Part shown: positions 35,281 to 46,128 of the stretch, piece by piece
Numbering within the stretch: the first letter of the stretch is position 1
How the letters are laid out: every line of letters begins with the position of its first letter
NCBI RefSeq assembly: GCF_001905795.1
Contig: NZ_LIXJ01000007.1
Coordinates: forward strand, 62,001 to 126,000
Reading direction: 5' to 3'
DNA length: 64,000 bases
From: Streptomyces sp. CB01580
GTDB taxonomy: Bacteria; Actinomycetota; Actinomycetes; Streptomycetales; Streptomycetaceae
The notes under the pieces: generated by a model
Told to the model about the DNA's origin: nothing
The model's input: only the letters and a program-made list of their open reading frames with translations
Database searches by the model: none
Position numbers and translations under genes: made by a program

Positions 35281-36450
35281 ATGGCTTACCTCGACCACGC
35301 CGCGACCACGCCGATGCTTCCCGAAGTGATCGCCGCGATGACCGCCCAGCTCGCCGCCACCGGTAACGCGTCCTCGCTGCACGCCGCCGGGCGCCGTGCC
35401 CGTCGTACCGTCGAGGAGTCGAGGGAGACCCTCGCCGACGCGCTCGGCGCACGCCCCAGCGAAGTGGTCTTCACCTCCGGTGGCACCGAGGCCGACAACC
35501 TCGCGGTGAAGGGCCTGTACTGGGCCCGCCGCGACGCCGACCCCCGCCGCACCCGGGTGCTGGCCAGCCCGGTCGAGCACCACGCGGTGCTGGACGCCGT
35601 CCACTGGCTCGCCGAGCACGAGGGCGCGAACGTCGAGTACCTCCCCGTCGACCGGTACGGCCGCGTCCACGCCGACGCGCTGCGCGAGGCGGTCCTCCGA
35701 GACCCCGACGACGTCGCCCTGGTCACCGTCATGTGGGCCAACAACGAGATCGGCACGATCATGCCGGTACGCGAACTGGCGGAGGTGGCCCGCGAGTTCG
35801 ACGTACCCATGCATGCCGACGCGGTGCAGGCGTTCGGGCAGCTGGATGTCGACTTCGGCCGATCCGGGCTGGCCGCGATGACGGTCAGCGCGCACAAGAT
35901 CGGCGGCCCGTTCGGCGTCGGCGCACTGCTGCTCGGCCGCGAGTACACCCCCGTGCCCGTACTGCACGGCGGCGGCCAGGAACGGCACGTCCGCTCGGGC
36001 ACCCTCGACACCCCCGCCATCGCCGCCTTCGCCCTCGCGGGACACCTGGCCGCCGACCGCCGCGAGGAGTTCGCCCCCGAGATCGGCCGGCTCCGTGACG
36101 CCCTCGTCGCGGCGGTGCGGGCGGCCGTGCCCGACGCCGTACTCGGCGGGGACCCGGCCCCGGGCGGTCGGCTCCCGGCCAACGCCCACTTCACCTTCCC
36201 CGGCTGCGAGGGCGACTCCCTGCTCCTGCTGCTGGACGCCCAGGGCATCGAGTGCTCCACCGGTTCCGCGTGCACCGCGGGCATCGCCCAGCCCAGCCAC
36301 GTCCTGCTGGCCACCGGCACCGATCCGGACCTGGCCCGGGGCACCCTGCGCTTCTCGCTCGGCCGCACGTCCACCAAGCAGGACATCGACGAGGTGGCCC
36401 GCGCCATCGGCCCGGCGGTCGAGCGGGCACGCACGGCGGGACTCGTCTGA
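35281..36450 (+). CDS. Cysteine desulfurase (NifS/IscS-like)
   Basis: The 389-residue PLP enzyme removes sulfur from cysteine to give alanine and an enzyme persulfide. PLP-binding Lys206 is in [13 protein letters not shown], and the catalytic loop Cys331 is in STGSACTAG, with another Cys at 325. The start [10 protein letters not shown] is characteristic. Its neighbour mnmA, two genes downstream, needs sulfur from such an enzyme for tRNA 2-thiolation, so supplying MnmA is a likely role. A weak hairpin (36543-36548 with 36565-36570) lies in the convergent gap that follows. Confidence 0.94.
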   Translation: MAYLDHAATTPMLPEVIAAMTAQLAATGNASSLHAAGRRARRTVEESRETLADALGARPSEVVFTSGGTEADNLAVKGLYWARRDADPRRTRVLASPVEHHAVLDAVHWLAEHEGANVEYLPVDRYGRVHADALREAVLRDPDDVALVTVMWANNEIGTIMPVRELAEVAREFDVPMHADAVQAFGQLDVDFGRSGLAAMTVSAHKIGGPFGVGALLLGREYTPVPVLHGGGQERHVRSGTLDTPAIAAFALAGHLAADRREEFAPEIGRLRDALVAAVRAAVPDAVLGGDPAPGGRLPANAHFTFPGCEGDSLLLLLDAQGIECSTGSACTAGIAQPSHVLLATGTDPDLARGTLRFSLGRTSTKQDIDEVARAIGPAVERARTAGLV

Positions 36451-36572
36451 CACGGCGGGACTCGTCCGAGCCGACGCGGAGCGTGGCGGGGTCCGGCCGG
36501 ACCAGCGCATACGAGGCGCTCGGACGCGCAGGGCGTGCGGGGGCGCACAGGACGCGCGGGGCGCGTGCGCGC

Positions 36573-37292
36573 TCAGGCGCCCGGGGTACCCGCTTCCGTT
36601 ACCGCCGTCCCGGTCGTCCGGGCCGCCCGGACGAGCTTCAGATACCGGTTCCAGTCCCAGTGCGGCCCGGGATCGGTGTGGTCCGCGCCCGGCACCTCCA
36701 CATGCCCGACGATGTGCTCCCGGTCGACGGGTATCCCGTACCGCTCGCAGATCGCCGCCGCCAGCCGGGCGGACGCCCCGTACATCTCGGCCGTGAAGTC
36801 CTGCGGCCGGTCCACGAACCCCTCGTGCTCGATGCCGACGCTGCGTTCGTTGTACGACCGGTTCCCCGCGTGGAACGCCACGTCCAGCTCACGGATCATC
36901 TGGGCCACATGGCCGTCCCGGCGCACCACGTAGTGCGCCGCCGCGCCGTGGCCCGGGTCCTGGAAGACCTTCACCGCGCTGCGGTAGCTGCCCTGGGTGA
37001 CATGGACGATGATCCGGTCGATCGCGTAGTCCGCGGGGCGGTCGGCCCGGCGCCAGTTCGCCTCGGAGGCCGCTATCCACTGGGCCCGCGCGTAGTCGAC
37101 CTCGCCCGGTGTCCGGGGCTTGTCCACTCCGGGCAGCCGCCACCAGGCCCGTTCCAACTCGTCCCGCGCCAGCACGGCCGAGCCCGCCACCGCGGCCGTG
37201 GCGGCGGCGCCGATCAGCAGCCCACGCCTGCTGACGCCGCGCCCCGCCCCCGCCGCGGACCCTCCGGACCCCGTGGCCTTCTTCGCACCCAT
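36573..37292 (-). CDS. Tat-exported N-acetylmuramoyl-L-alanine amidase
   Basis: This 239-residue protein has a twin-arginine signal (VSRRGLLIGAAATAAVAGSA, Arg pair at 22-23). An Amidase_2/PGRP zinc hydrolase domain follows: zinc His in IIVHVTQGS, YNERSVGIEHEGF, and the second zinc site GHVEVPGADHTDPGPHWDW. It should cleave the bond between MurNAc and the stem peptide outside the membrane. It is divergent from mnmA across 61 bp. Length is normal for a single-domain secreted amidase. Confidence 0.93.
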   Translation of the reverse strand: MGAKKATGSGGSAAGAGRGVSRRGLLIGAAATAAVAGSAVLARDELERAWWRLPGVDKPRTPGEVDYARAQWIAASEANWRRADRPADYAIDRIIVHVTQGSYRSAVKVFQDPGHGAAAHYVVRRDGHVAQMIRELDVAFHAGNRSYNERSVGIEHEGFVDRPQDFTAEMYGASARLAAAICERYGIPVDREHIVGHVEVPGADHTDPGPHWDWNRYLKLVRAARTTGTAVTEAGTPGA

Positions 37293-37353
37293 GTGATCCC
37301 CAACGCATATCCGTGAGCGTTCCGTTCCCGGCGCCCCGTACCCTGGTGGGGCT

Positions 37354-38484
37354 ATGACTCAGACTTCCCAGCGTCCCCTCCGTGTGCTCGCCGCCATGTC
37401 GGGCGGTGTCGACTCGGCCGTCGCCGCCGCCCGCGCCGCCGAGGCGGGCCACGACGTGACCGGTGTGCACCTCGCGCTCTCCGCGAACCCGCAGTCCTTC
37501 CGTACCGGGGCGCGCGGCTGCTGCACGATCGAGGACTCCCGGGACGCCCGCCGCGCCGCGGACGTCATCGGCATCCCGTTCTACGTCTGGGACCTGGCGG
37601 AACGCTTCCGCGAGGACGTCGTGGACGACTTCGTCGCGGAGTACGAGGCCGGGCGCACGCCCAACCCCTGCCTGCGCTGCAACGAGAAGATCAAGTTCGC
37701 CGCGCTGCTCGACAAGGCCCTCGCGCTCGGCTTCGACGCCGTGTGCACGGGCCACTACGCCACCGTCGTCGTCCGCGAGGACGGCAGCCGCGAACTGCAC
37801 CGGGCCTCGGACATGGCGAAGGACCAGTCGTACGTCCTCGGCGTCCTCGACGAGAAGCAGCTCGCCCACGCGATGTTCCCGCTCGGCGACACCCTCACCA
37901 CCAAGGACGAGATCCGTGCCGAGGCCGAGCGCCGGGGTCTGGCCGTCGCGAAGAAGCCCGACAGCCATGACATCTGCTTCATCGCCGACGGCGACACGCA
38001 GGGCTTCCTGGCGAGCCGGCTCGGCACGGCCGAGGGCGACATCGTCGACGAGTCGGGCACGAAGGTCGGCACCCACGAGGGCGCGTACGGCTTCACCATC
38101 GGCCAGCGCAAGGGCCTGCGCATCGGCCACCCCGCCCCCGACGGCAAGCCGCGCTACGTCCTGGACATCTCCCCGGTGAACAACACGGTGACGGTCGGCC
38201 CGGTCGAAGCCCTCGACGTCACCGCCCTCACCGCCGTCAAGCCCCGCTGGTGCGGCACCGCCCCGACCGGCCCCGGCACCTACACCGCCCAGCTCCGTGC
38301 CCACGGCGGCGAGACCGAGGTGACGGCGGAGTTCGTCGACGACACCCTGCACGTCACCTTCACCGAGCCGGTCCGCGGCGTGGCCCCGGGCCAGGCGGTC
38401 GTCCTCTACGACAGCACCCGCGTCGTCGGCTCCGCGACCATCGCGACGACGGTCCGGCGAAAGACCGCGGCAGCGGCAGGCTGA
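37354..38484 (+). CDS. mnmA: tRNA-specific 2-thiouridylase
   Basis: This 376-residue enzyme installs the 2-thio group on U34 of Lys, Glu and Gln tRNAs. The ATP pyrophosphatase loop is [12 protein letters not shown]. Nucleophile Cys106 is in [14 protein letters not shown] and persulfide Cys208 in [12 protein letters not shown]. The C-terminal beta-barrel ([17 protein letters not shown]) is complete. ATG 37354 fits family length. The nearby cysteine desulfurase gene probably supplies sulfur. Confidence 0.97.
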   Translation: MTQTSQRPLRVLAAMSGGVDSAVAAARAAEAGHDVTGVHLALSANPQSFRTGARGCCTIEDSRDARRAADVIGIPFYVWDLAERFREDVVDDFVAEYEAGRTPNPCLRCNEKIKFAALLDKALALGFDAVCTGHYATVVVREDGSRELHRASDMAKDQSYVLGVLDEKQLAHAMFPLGDTLTTKDEIRAEAERRGLAVAKKPDSHDICFIADGDTQGFLASRLGTAEGDIVDESGTKVGTHEGAYGFTIGQRKGLRIGHPAPDGKPRYVLDISPVNNTVTVGPVEALDVTALTAVKPRWCGTAPTGPGTYTAQLRAHGGETEVTAEFVDDTLHVTFTEPVRGVAPGQAVVLYDSTRVVGSATIATTVRRKTAAAAG

Positions 38485-38518
38485 CCGCGCCCGCGCGTGC
38501 TGCGGGGCGTCGGCTGAT

Positions 38519-38534
38519 CGAAGCGCGCGCTTCG
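38519..38534. terminator. Palindrome in the convergent gap after mnmA
   Basis: CGAAGCGCGCGCTTCG is a perfect 16-bp palindrome lying midway in the 67-bp gap between convergent genes, so it could end transcripts from both sides. Confidence 0.5.
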
Positions 38535-38551
38535 CATGCGCGGCGGTGTCC

Positions 38552-39163
38552 TCAGCGCCGAGGCGGCTTCGCCGCCAGGTACAGGCGTTGGGCTCCTCCG
38601 CGCGTCAGGGGCATGCCGGTACGGGCCACCAGGTCGTGCGCGGCGGCGCCGATCCGCTGCCCGCTCGCCCTCCGGCCGGTCGAGTCCGTGAACGCGGCCG
38701 ACCGCGTCGCGGACCGCAGCGCCTGCCAGACCAGCCGCGCCTGCCCGGTGAGGAGCTGGTGCGTCCCGGGGCCGACGTCGGGTTCGTTCCAGCGGACCGC
38801 CAGGCGTCCGGCTCGGAAGACCTCGCCGTTCTGGTCCGGGACGCGGCGTGAGCGCAGGAGCTGCACGATGGCCGCATGCCGCAGCTCGGGCCGGGTGGTC
38901 ACCGCGCCGGTCGTGACGACACCGGCCGGTGCCGCCGCCCCTGCCGGAAGGAGCAGGAACGCCTGCACTCCGCCGCAGCTCAGAGCCTCCTCGACCGTCC
39001 GATGCAGATGCACCTCATGCAGGCCCGCGGGGCCGGGCTGACTGCACAGCCACGCGCCGTCGGGGAGAGCGCCGCGAATCCGCCGGCCCACGAGGATCTC
39101 GTCCTGGGGCAGCAGCCACATGTCCGTCGTCTTCGTGCGGGAACCAGGGAGCGCCACGCGCAC
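38552..39163 (-). CDS. Hypothetical protein
   Basis: I do not recognise this 203-residue protein. It contains MWLLPQDEILVGRRIRGALP near the start, a hydrophobic Ala/Gly stretch around residue 70, and an Arg-rich C-terminal half with VRWNEPDVGPGTHQLL. No membrane segment or catalytic motif is evident. GTG 39163 has GGGAG upstream; ATG 39121 (14 codons later) is an alternative. It ends 67 bp from mnmA, convergent. Codon use looks like a real Streptomyces gene (strong third-position GC). Confidence 0.6.
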   Translation of the reverse strand: MRVALPGSRTKTTDMWLLPQDEILVGRRIRGALPDGAWLCSQPGPAGLHEVHLHRTVEEALSCGGVQAFLLLPAGAAAPAGVVTTGAVTTRPELRHAAIVQLLRSRRVPDQNGEVFRAGRLAVRWNEPDVGPGTHQLLTGQARLVWQALRSATRSAAFTDSTGRRASGQRIGAAAHDLVARTGMPLTRGGAQRLYLAAKPPRR

Positions 39164-39169
39164 AGCTTC

Positions 39170-39400
39170 TCACTCCCGTGCCGCCTTCGCCCCGCAGAGC
39201 GGGCATGCCCCGGGATTGCCCGTGGCGAAGAGGTGGCGATGGACCGTCACCTCGCTCCGAGGGATGCCACAGAGCGTGGCGTCGTCCGCCAAGGCGTGTT
39301 CCAGAGCGGGTGTGTCGGTCTTCCGGCACGCGGCGAAACGCGTCGGGGCGAGCCCGGACGCGGACCTCAAGGACCGGAGGCGATGGGCCTGTTGCGGCAT
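39170..39400 (-). CDS. Small conserved-looking protein with CxxC motif
   Basis: This is a 76-residue protein, RLRSLRSASGLAPTRFAACR near the start and GNPGACPLCGAKAARE at the end. The Cys-x2-Cys (CPLC) could bind zinc or iron but has no visible partner pair. ATG 39400 has AAGGGTGA just upstream, which supports translation and this start over the longer frames. The stop is 6 bp from the start of the next minus-strand gene, so the two may be one transcript. Function is unknown. Confidence 0.6.
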   Translation of the reverse strand: MPQQAHRLRSLRSASGLAPTRFAACRKTDTPALEHALADDATLCGIPRSEVTVHRHLFATGNPGACPLCGAKAARE

Positions 39401-39542
39401 GCACGTCACCCTTGCACGGTGGATACGCCGTGGAGGAGGGCGGGTCGGGCCGGGTGGCAGCACCGTCCGGTTCGCGTCGGGGCTCGGTGCTCGACCGCGG
39501 GCCCGCCCCGGCCGTGCCCTGCCCCGTACGGGCGTTCCCGCG

Positions 39543-39593
39543 CCTCCGGCACGGCCTCGCCCGACCCCCGTGCGGGTGCGGCCGTGCCGGAGG
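39543..39593 (-). terminator. Terminator after the alpha/beta hydrolase gene
   Basis: CCTCCGGCACGGCC (39543-39556) and GGCCGTGCCGGAGG (39580-39593) are exact complements, a 14-bp stem with a 23-nt loop, beginning 7 bases beyond the hydrolase stop on the minus strand. The remaining 39405-39542 shows nothing recognisable. Confidence 0.8.
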
Positions 39594-39600
39594 GCGGGGG

Positions 39601-40404
39601 TCAGGATGCCCGGAGCAGGGGGCGCGTGTCCTCGGCGAAGAATTCCGTCAGCACCGGGGCCACCGCCTGGGGCGCCAGCTCGCGGGTCTGGCCCGTCAGG
39701 GTGCGGTGGCGGGCACGCGGAACGGCGTCCGCGAGGGCACGGGTCGACCGGTGGGCCCGTGCGGTGCTGGAACCGCCGCACACCACCAGCGTCCGGGCCG
39801 TCACGGAGGCGATGCGCTCGGCCGGGATCGAACCGTCGCCGAGCAGCGCGTCGTCGTACGCCAGGGTGTGGGCCAGCGACATCAGGTCGTCCCACAGCGG
39901 TGCACGCCGCATCCGGGCGACGGTGTCGGCCGGGACGCCCGTCATGGACAGGAACAGTTCCACGGCCCCGGCGCGGTCCTCGGCGGACAGCAGACGGTGC
40001 AGGCGGGCCGTGCAGGACGCCTTGAACTGCGCCCCGGCGGCGCCGGGCGTGTACGTGGGCTCGTACACCGCCAGCAGGTCGACGGGCACCCCCGCGGCGG
40101 CGGCCTCAAGGGCCAGCGCCCCGCCCGCGCCCACTCCGAACACCGAGGCCCGGCCGCCCACCACCGTGATGAGCGCGGCCAGGTCCTCGATCTCGCGTTC
40201 CACCGCGTACGGGCCGTTGTCGCCACTGGAGCCGCGTCCGCGCCTGTCGTACGTGACCACGCCGAAGCGTGGGGCGAGGAGGCGTGCCAGGGGAGCCTCG
40301 GTCGCCGCCGTGCCCAGTGCTCCGCCGACCAGGACCACCGGCGGTCCTTCACCCCGGCGCCGATAGGCGATCACGGTGCCGTCGCGGGAGAGAGTCTTGT
40401 CCAT
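39601..40404 (-). CDS. Alpha/beta-hydrolase fold protein with altered nucleophile elbow
   Basis: The 267-residue protein has the alpha/beta-hydrolase layout: the oxyanion-hole region VVLVGGALGT, then RFGVVTYDRRGRGSSGDNGPY, and the strand leading into the nucleophile elbow. That elbow reads FGVGAGGALALEAAA, with Gly where GxSxG hydrolases have Ser. A late RTLVVCGGSST strand and several possible acid residues remain. Without the serine it is either an inactive relative or uses another residue. ATG 40404 starts at MDKTLSRDGT, the usual N-terminus; the extra upstream codons (to 40419) add nothing. Confidence 0.82.
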   Translation of the reverse strand: MDKTLSRDGTVIAYRRRGEGPPVVLVGGALGTAATEAPLARLLAPRFGVVTYDRRGRGSSGDNGPYAVEREIEDLAALITVVGGRASVFGVGAGGALALEAAAAGVPVDLLAVYEPTYTPGAAGAQFKASCTARLHRLLSAEDRAGAVELFLSMTGVPADTVARMRRAPLWDDLMSLAHTLAYDDALLGDGSIPAERIASVTARTLVVCGGSSTARAHRSTRALADAVPRARHRTLTGQTRELAPQAVAPVLTEFFAEDTRPLLRAS

Positions 40405-40500
40405 GCAAGTGCAGACCACCGCCCTCCCGAAAACTCATCGCTTCGGCCCAAGATTCTTTGGGAATCCTCAAGTCCGCAGGTCGGGGCGGTGGTTGAGTAC

Positions 40501-40529
40501 CGCAGTCGCAGTCGCAGTCGCAGTCGCAG
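40501..40529. repeat. Hexanucleotide tandem repeat (CGCAGT)
   Basis: CGCAGT is repeated four times, plus a partial fifth copy, between the DUF427 and hydrolase genes. It lies about 100 bp before the hydrolase start, in its promoter region. Confidence 0.9.
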
Positions 40530-40560
40530 CCGCTGTCGTGCGGCGGTCAGCGGCGGACGT

Positions 40561-40932
40561 TCATCCGGTGACGGTCTCGGTCTCGTAGAAGCAGAAGCGG
40601 TCCTTGATCGGGGCGACTTCGGGTTTCGGATCGGGATAGGCCCAGACGAGATCGGCCGCGTCCGGAAGCGACCAGTAGGAGGCATCGCCCTTGAATGGGC
40701 AGTGCGTCCGCGTGTCCGAGGCCGTGAGGAGGTCCGTACGGACGTCCTCGGGCGGCAGGTAGTAGCGGACCGGGCAGCCCGTCTCGCGCAGGACGATCGG
40801 GCGGCGGCTCTCGGCGAGCACCTGCCCGTCGTGGACCACCCGTACGTGCTCGGTGCCGGGCTCGACGGTGATGCGGTGCCCTGTGTGCCCGGTTTGCCCT
40901 GTGTGTCCCTGGTGTCCCTGTGTGGAGGTCAT
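40561..40932 (-). CDS. DUF427 domain protein
   Basis: This 123-residue protein matches DUF427: VRVVHDGQVLAESRRPIVL, the paired YYLPPEDV and THCPFKGDASYWSL motifs, and LVWAYPDPKPEVAPIKDRF near the end. The family has a small beta fold; its function is not established. ATG 40932 begins a short Gln/Thr/Gly/His-rich leader of about 18 residues, GHTGQTGHTGH, which looks like a small repeat expansion. It is divergent from the LOG-family gene. Confidence 0.9.
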   Translation of the reverse strand: MTSTQGHQGHTGQTGHTGHRITVEPGTEHVRVVHDGQVLAESRRPIVLRETGCPVRYYLPPEDVRTDLLTASDTRTHCPFKGDASYWSLPDAADLVWAYPDPKPEVAPIKDRFCFYETETVTG

Positions 40933-41079
40933 GCCTTGTTCAGCCGGGTCGCGGGCCGTTTTCTTCCCTCGTCGTCCATGTCGTTCGGGCCTTTCCTCCG
41001 GCCTTCCCCGCCCTCTCGGCATGGCCGGAATCGGGCCCGGTGGCGTGGCCCGTCGGTGGTGGCCTCTACGGTGTCCGCT

Positions 41080-41619
41080 ATGAACATCTGCGTCTTCCTC
41101 TCCGCCGCCGACCTCGCCGACCGCTACACCCGTCCCGCCCGTGAATTCGCCGAGCTGATCGGCAAGGGCGGGCACACCCTCGTCTGGGGCGGGTCGGAGA
41201 GCGGGCTGATGAAGGTCGTCGCCGATGGCGTGCAGGAAGCGGGCGGACGGCTGGTCGGCGTGTCGGTCGACTTCCTCGCCGACAAGGCGCGTACCAATGC
41301 CGACGAGATGGTGATCGCCCGCGATCTCGCCGAGCGCAAGGCGCTGCTCCTGGAGAAGGCCGACGCCGTCGTGATCATGGTGGGCGGCACCGGGACGCTC
41401 GACGAGGCGACCGAGATCCTGGAGCTGAAGAAGCACGGCAAGCACGACAAGCCGATCGTCCTGCTGAACACGGCGGGCTTCTACGACGGGCTGCACCAGC
41501 AGTTCCAGCGGATGGAGGACGAGGGCTTCCTCCCCATCCCGCTCACCGACCTGGTGTTCTTCGCCAAGGACGGTGCGAGCGCCCTGGCCCACCTGGAGGA
41601 GGCGGCCGAGCAGCGGTGA
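41080..41619 (+). CDS. LOG-family (TIGR00730-like) nucleotide phosphoribohydrolase-type protein
   Basis: The 179-residue Rossmann-like protein starts MNICVFLSAADLADRYTRP and has LVWGGSESGLMKVVADG and a nucleotide-binding loop MVGGTGTLDEATEILE. The family motif is PGGxGTxxE; here Val replaces the first Pro, but the GGTGT and Glu remain. LOG proteins cleave cytokinin-type nucleotides or related AMP derivatives. The bacterial substrate here is unknown. Confidence 0.88.
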   Translation: MNICVFLSAADLADRYTRPAREFAELIGKGGHTLVWGGSESGLMKVVADGVQEAGGRLVGVSVDFLADKARTNADEMVIARDLAERKALLLEKADAVVIMVGGTGTLDEATEILELKKHGKHDKPIVLLNTAGFYDGLHQQFQRMEDEGFLPIPLTDLVFFAKDGASALAHLEEAAEQR

Positions 41620-41728
41620 CGCGGGCACGCGGTTCGCGTGGTCACGCGCCGACAGGCGTGTGCGGCGGCGCGGTGCGCGGCTCCGGGGCACGACCGGCGG
41701 CCCGGCGGCGTGATGAGATCATGGCGGT

Positions 41729-42418
41729 ATGCCCACACATGTCATCACCGGCGCCGGGTCCGGCATCGGCGCAGCCGTCACCCGTCGTCTTCTGGAGCGC
41801 GGTGACGAGGCCGTGCTGGTGGCCCGCGACGCGGCCCGCGCCAAGGAGCTCGCCGAGCTGCACCCCGGCGCCCGTACGCTCGTCGGCGACCTCGCCAACC
41901 CGGACCGGCTGTCCTGGGCGTTCGCCCACCAGACGATGCCGGAGCGGGTCGACTCGCTGCTGCATGTCGCGGGCGTCGTGGAGCTCGGCGCGGTCGGCGA
42001 TCTCACGCCCAAGGCGTGGCACTTCCAGCTCAACGCCAACCTGGTCGCGCCCGCCGAGCTGACCCGGCTCCTCCTGCCGCAGCTGCGGGTCGCCCAGGGG
42101 CATGTGCTCTTCGTGAACTCCGGCGCCGGGCTCGCGGCGTCCGCGGAGTGGGGTGCGTACGCCGCCAGCAAGCACGGCCTGAAGGCGCTCGCCGACTCGC
42201 TGCGCCAGGAGGAGCACGCGAACGGGGTCCGGGTCACCTCCGTCTACCCGGGACGCACCGCCAGCCCCATGCAGGCCAAGGTCCACCAGCAGGAGGGAAA
42301 GGAGTACGACCCCTCCCGCTGGATCGACCCGGAGTCGGTGGCCACCACGATCGTGACGGCCCTCGACCTGCCGCGCGACGCCGAGGTCACCGACCTCAGG
42401 GTGCGCCCCGGCCGCTGA
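41729..42418 (+). CDS. Short-chain dehydrogenase/reductase
   Basis: This 229-residue SDR has the cofactor loop TGAGSGIGAAV near the N-terminus, DLANPDRL, HVAGVVELG, the catalytic Ser in FVNSGAG, and the Tyr/Lys pair in WGAYAASKHGLKALAD. Basic residues after the second strand (ARDAARA) suggest NADPH use. The substrate is unknown. It is followed by a terminator and stands as a single gene. Confidence 0.93.
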   Translation: MPTHVITGAGSGIGAAVTRRLLERGDEAVLVARDAARAKELAELHPGARTLVGDLANPDRLSWAFAHQTMPERVDSLLHVAGVVELGAVGDLTPKAWHFQLNANLVAPAELTRLLLPQLRVAQGHVLFVNSGAGLAASAEWGAYAASKHGLKALADSLRQEEHANGVRVTSVYPGRTASPMQAKVHQQEGKEYDPSRWIDPESVATTIVTALDLPRDAEVTDLRVRPGR

Positions 42419-42441
42419 CCCTCACGCGCCCCGGCCGCCGA

Positions 42442-42477
42442 CCGCCCGGACCGGACCAGGCCGGGCGGTCCGGGCGG
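42442..42477 (+). terminator. Terminator after the SDR gene
   Basis: CCGCCCGGACCG (42442-42453) is complementary to CGGTCCGGGCGG (42466-42477), a 12-bp stem with a 12-nt loop, 23 bases after the stop. Confidence 0.75.
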
Positions 42478-42545
42478 ATCGGGCGGTCGTCCGGCGCGGT
42501 GACGGTCCCGCAACACGTGCCGTGGACGGCCTTTAGGCTTCCCAT

Positions 42546-43571
42546 GTGAGTGAGACGAACAAGTTCGAGGGTTGCCGGGCCACCGGAATCGGTTCCATGC
42601 CCGGAGGAGACGCGCGGGAGGCGGCGAAGACCGTCACCGGGTCCTTCGGGGACGGCGAAGGGCTGCCGTATCTGGCGGAGCTCCCGGCCCGTGGGCCCGG
42701 TGCGGACATGATCGGGCGGACCGTCGGGCTGCTCGTGGACCTGTACGCGCACGTCGAGCCCAGCGGCTGGCGGGTCGGCGACCGGCCCGGCCGGGACACC
42801 CGGCGGGCCAGGTCCTGGCTGGGCGAGGACCTCGACGCCCTGGAGGAGTTCACCCAGGGGTACGAGGGGCCGCTCAAGGTCCAGGCCGTCGGCCCGTGGA
42901 CGCTGGCCGCCGCGCTGGAACGGCGGGGCGGCGAGGCCGCGCTCGGCGACCCGGGGGCCTGCCGCGACCTGACGGCCTCACTGGCGGAGGGGCTGCGCGC
43001 CCATCTCGCGGAGGTGCGGCGCCGGGTGCCCGGCGCCGACGTGGTGCTCCAGCTCGACGAACCGTCGCTGACCGGCGTCCTGCGCGGGGGGATCAGGACG
43101 GCCAGCGGCTACCGCACCTACCGGGCCGTGGACCGGCAGATCGTGGAGGGCGCCCTGCGCGACGTCCTGGCTGCGGCAGGGGACGGGGCGACGGTCGTGC
43201 ACAGCTGCGCCCCCGACGTACCGTTCGCGCTGCTGCGCAGGGCCGGGGCGGACGGGATCTCGTTCGATCTCGGACTGCTCACCGAGCGTGAGGAGGAAGC
43301 GATCGGGGAAGCGGTCGAGGGCGGCACCCAGATCTTCTTCGGCGTGGTGCCCGGCACCGACCCGGCCTCGGGCGGATTGCCCGACCCGGGCGGTAGCGTC
43401 ATGGGGGTCAGGACGCTGTGGCGCAGGCTGGGGCTGAATCCGGGGACGCTGACGCGGTCCGTGGTGATCACCCCGGCGTGCGGACTGGCGGGCGCCTCGC
43501 CCGCGTACGCGCGCGCCGCGCTCGCCCACTGCGCCCGGGCCGCGAGATCGCTCGCAGACAACCCTGAGTAA
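42546..43571 (+). CDS. MetE-like (cobalamin-independent methionine synthase C-terminal type) protein
   Basis: The 341-residue protein corresponds to the catalytic barrel of MetE/UroD-type methyltransferases: GIGSMPGGDAREA at the start, LQLDEPSLTGVLRGG, zinc-type ligands His and Cys in VVHSCAPD, and Cys in ITPACGLAGASP. It is about half the size of full MetE and lacks the N-terminal barrel, so it probably uses a simpler methyl donor than methylfolate polyglutamate. GTG 42546 fits the family start. It precedes ligA by 30 bp, and the two may be co-transcribed. Confidence 0.88.
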   Translation: MSETNKFEGCRATGIGSMPGGDAREAAKTVTGSFGDGEGLPYLAELPARGPGADMIGRTVGLLVDLYAHVEPSGWRVGDRPGRDTRRARSWLGEDLDALEEFTQGYEGPLKVQAVGPWTLAAALERRGGEAALGDPGACRDLTASLAEGLRAHLAEVRRRVPGADVVLQLDEPSLTGVLRGGIRTASGYRTYRAVDRQIVEGALRDVLAAAGDGATVVHSCAPDVPFALLRRAGADGISFDLGLLTEREEEAIGEAVEGGTQIFFGVVPGTDPASGGLPDPGGSVMGVRTLWRRLGLNPGTLTRSVVITPACGLAGASPAYARAALAHCARAARSLADNPE

Positions 43572-43586
43572 CGGGGTCATGGGTAA

Positions 43587-45794
<2,208 letters not shown>

Positions 45795-45876
45795 CGAACG
45801 GGGCGAGGACGGGACTCCAGCCGGTCGAAGGGGTGAATCCAGGGGCACATGACGAACAAAAAGGAACAGGGGCGTC

Positions 45877-45940
45877 ATATGCGGGTGGAAGGGGGCAAGG
45901 GTTGCCCCCAGTTGGGCGGGTTCACCCGAACGGCGCATAT
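45877..45940 (+). ncRNA. Candidate structured RNA in the ligA-rmdB gap
   Basis: In the 334-bp gap, ATATGCG (45877-45883) pairs with CGCATAT (45934-45940). Between them lie two hairpins: GGGGGCAA (45891-45898) with TTGCCCCC (45902-45909), and CGGG (45917-45920) with CCCG (45925-45928). Together they would fold as a three-way junction. It could be a 5' leader element of the cyclic-di-GMP gene or, more simply, the ligA terminator. The rest of the gap (45941-46128) shows no gene. Confidence 0.4.
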
Positions 45941-46128
45941 CAGATGCTGGTGAAGGGGCGGTTCGCATTCGGGCAAGAGCGGTAGAGCGCTGCCCTTATC
46001 GGCCTGTTGCGGCCTACTGTTGAGATGTGCGTCTGCCGTGCCCGGCCGCGGATGGGAATTCCGGGTCGTGGTGGCATGGAACTGATCCATCGGGTGACAT
46101 GGGCACCGCCGGCTGTGAGAGGGACGGA

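Noticed and set aside
40501..40529. Hexamer repeat as a CRISPR-like array
   Set aside because: The units are contiguous with no spacers.
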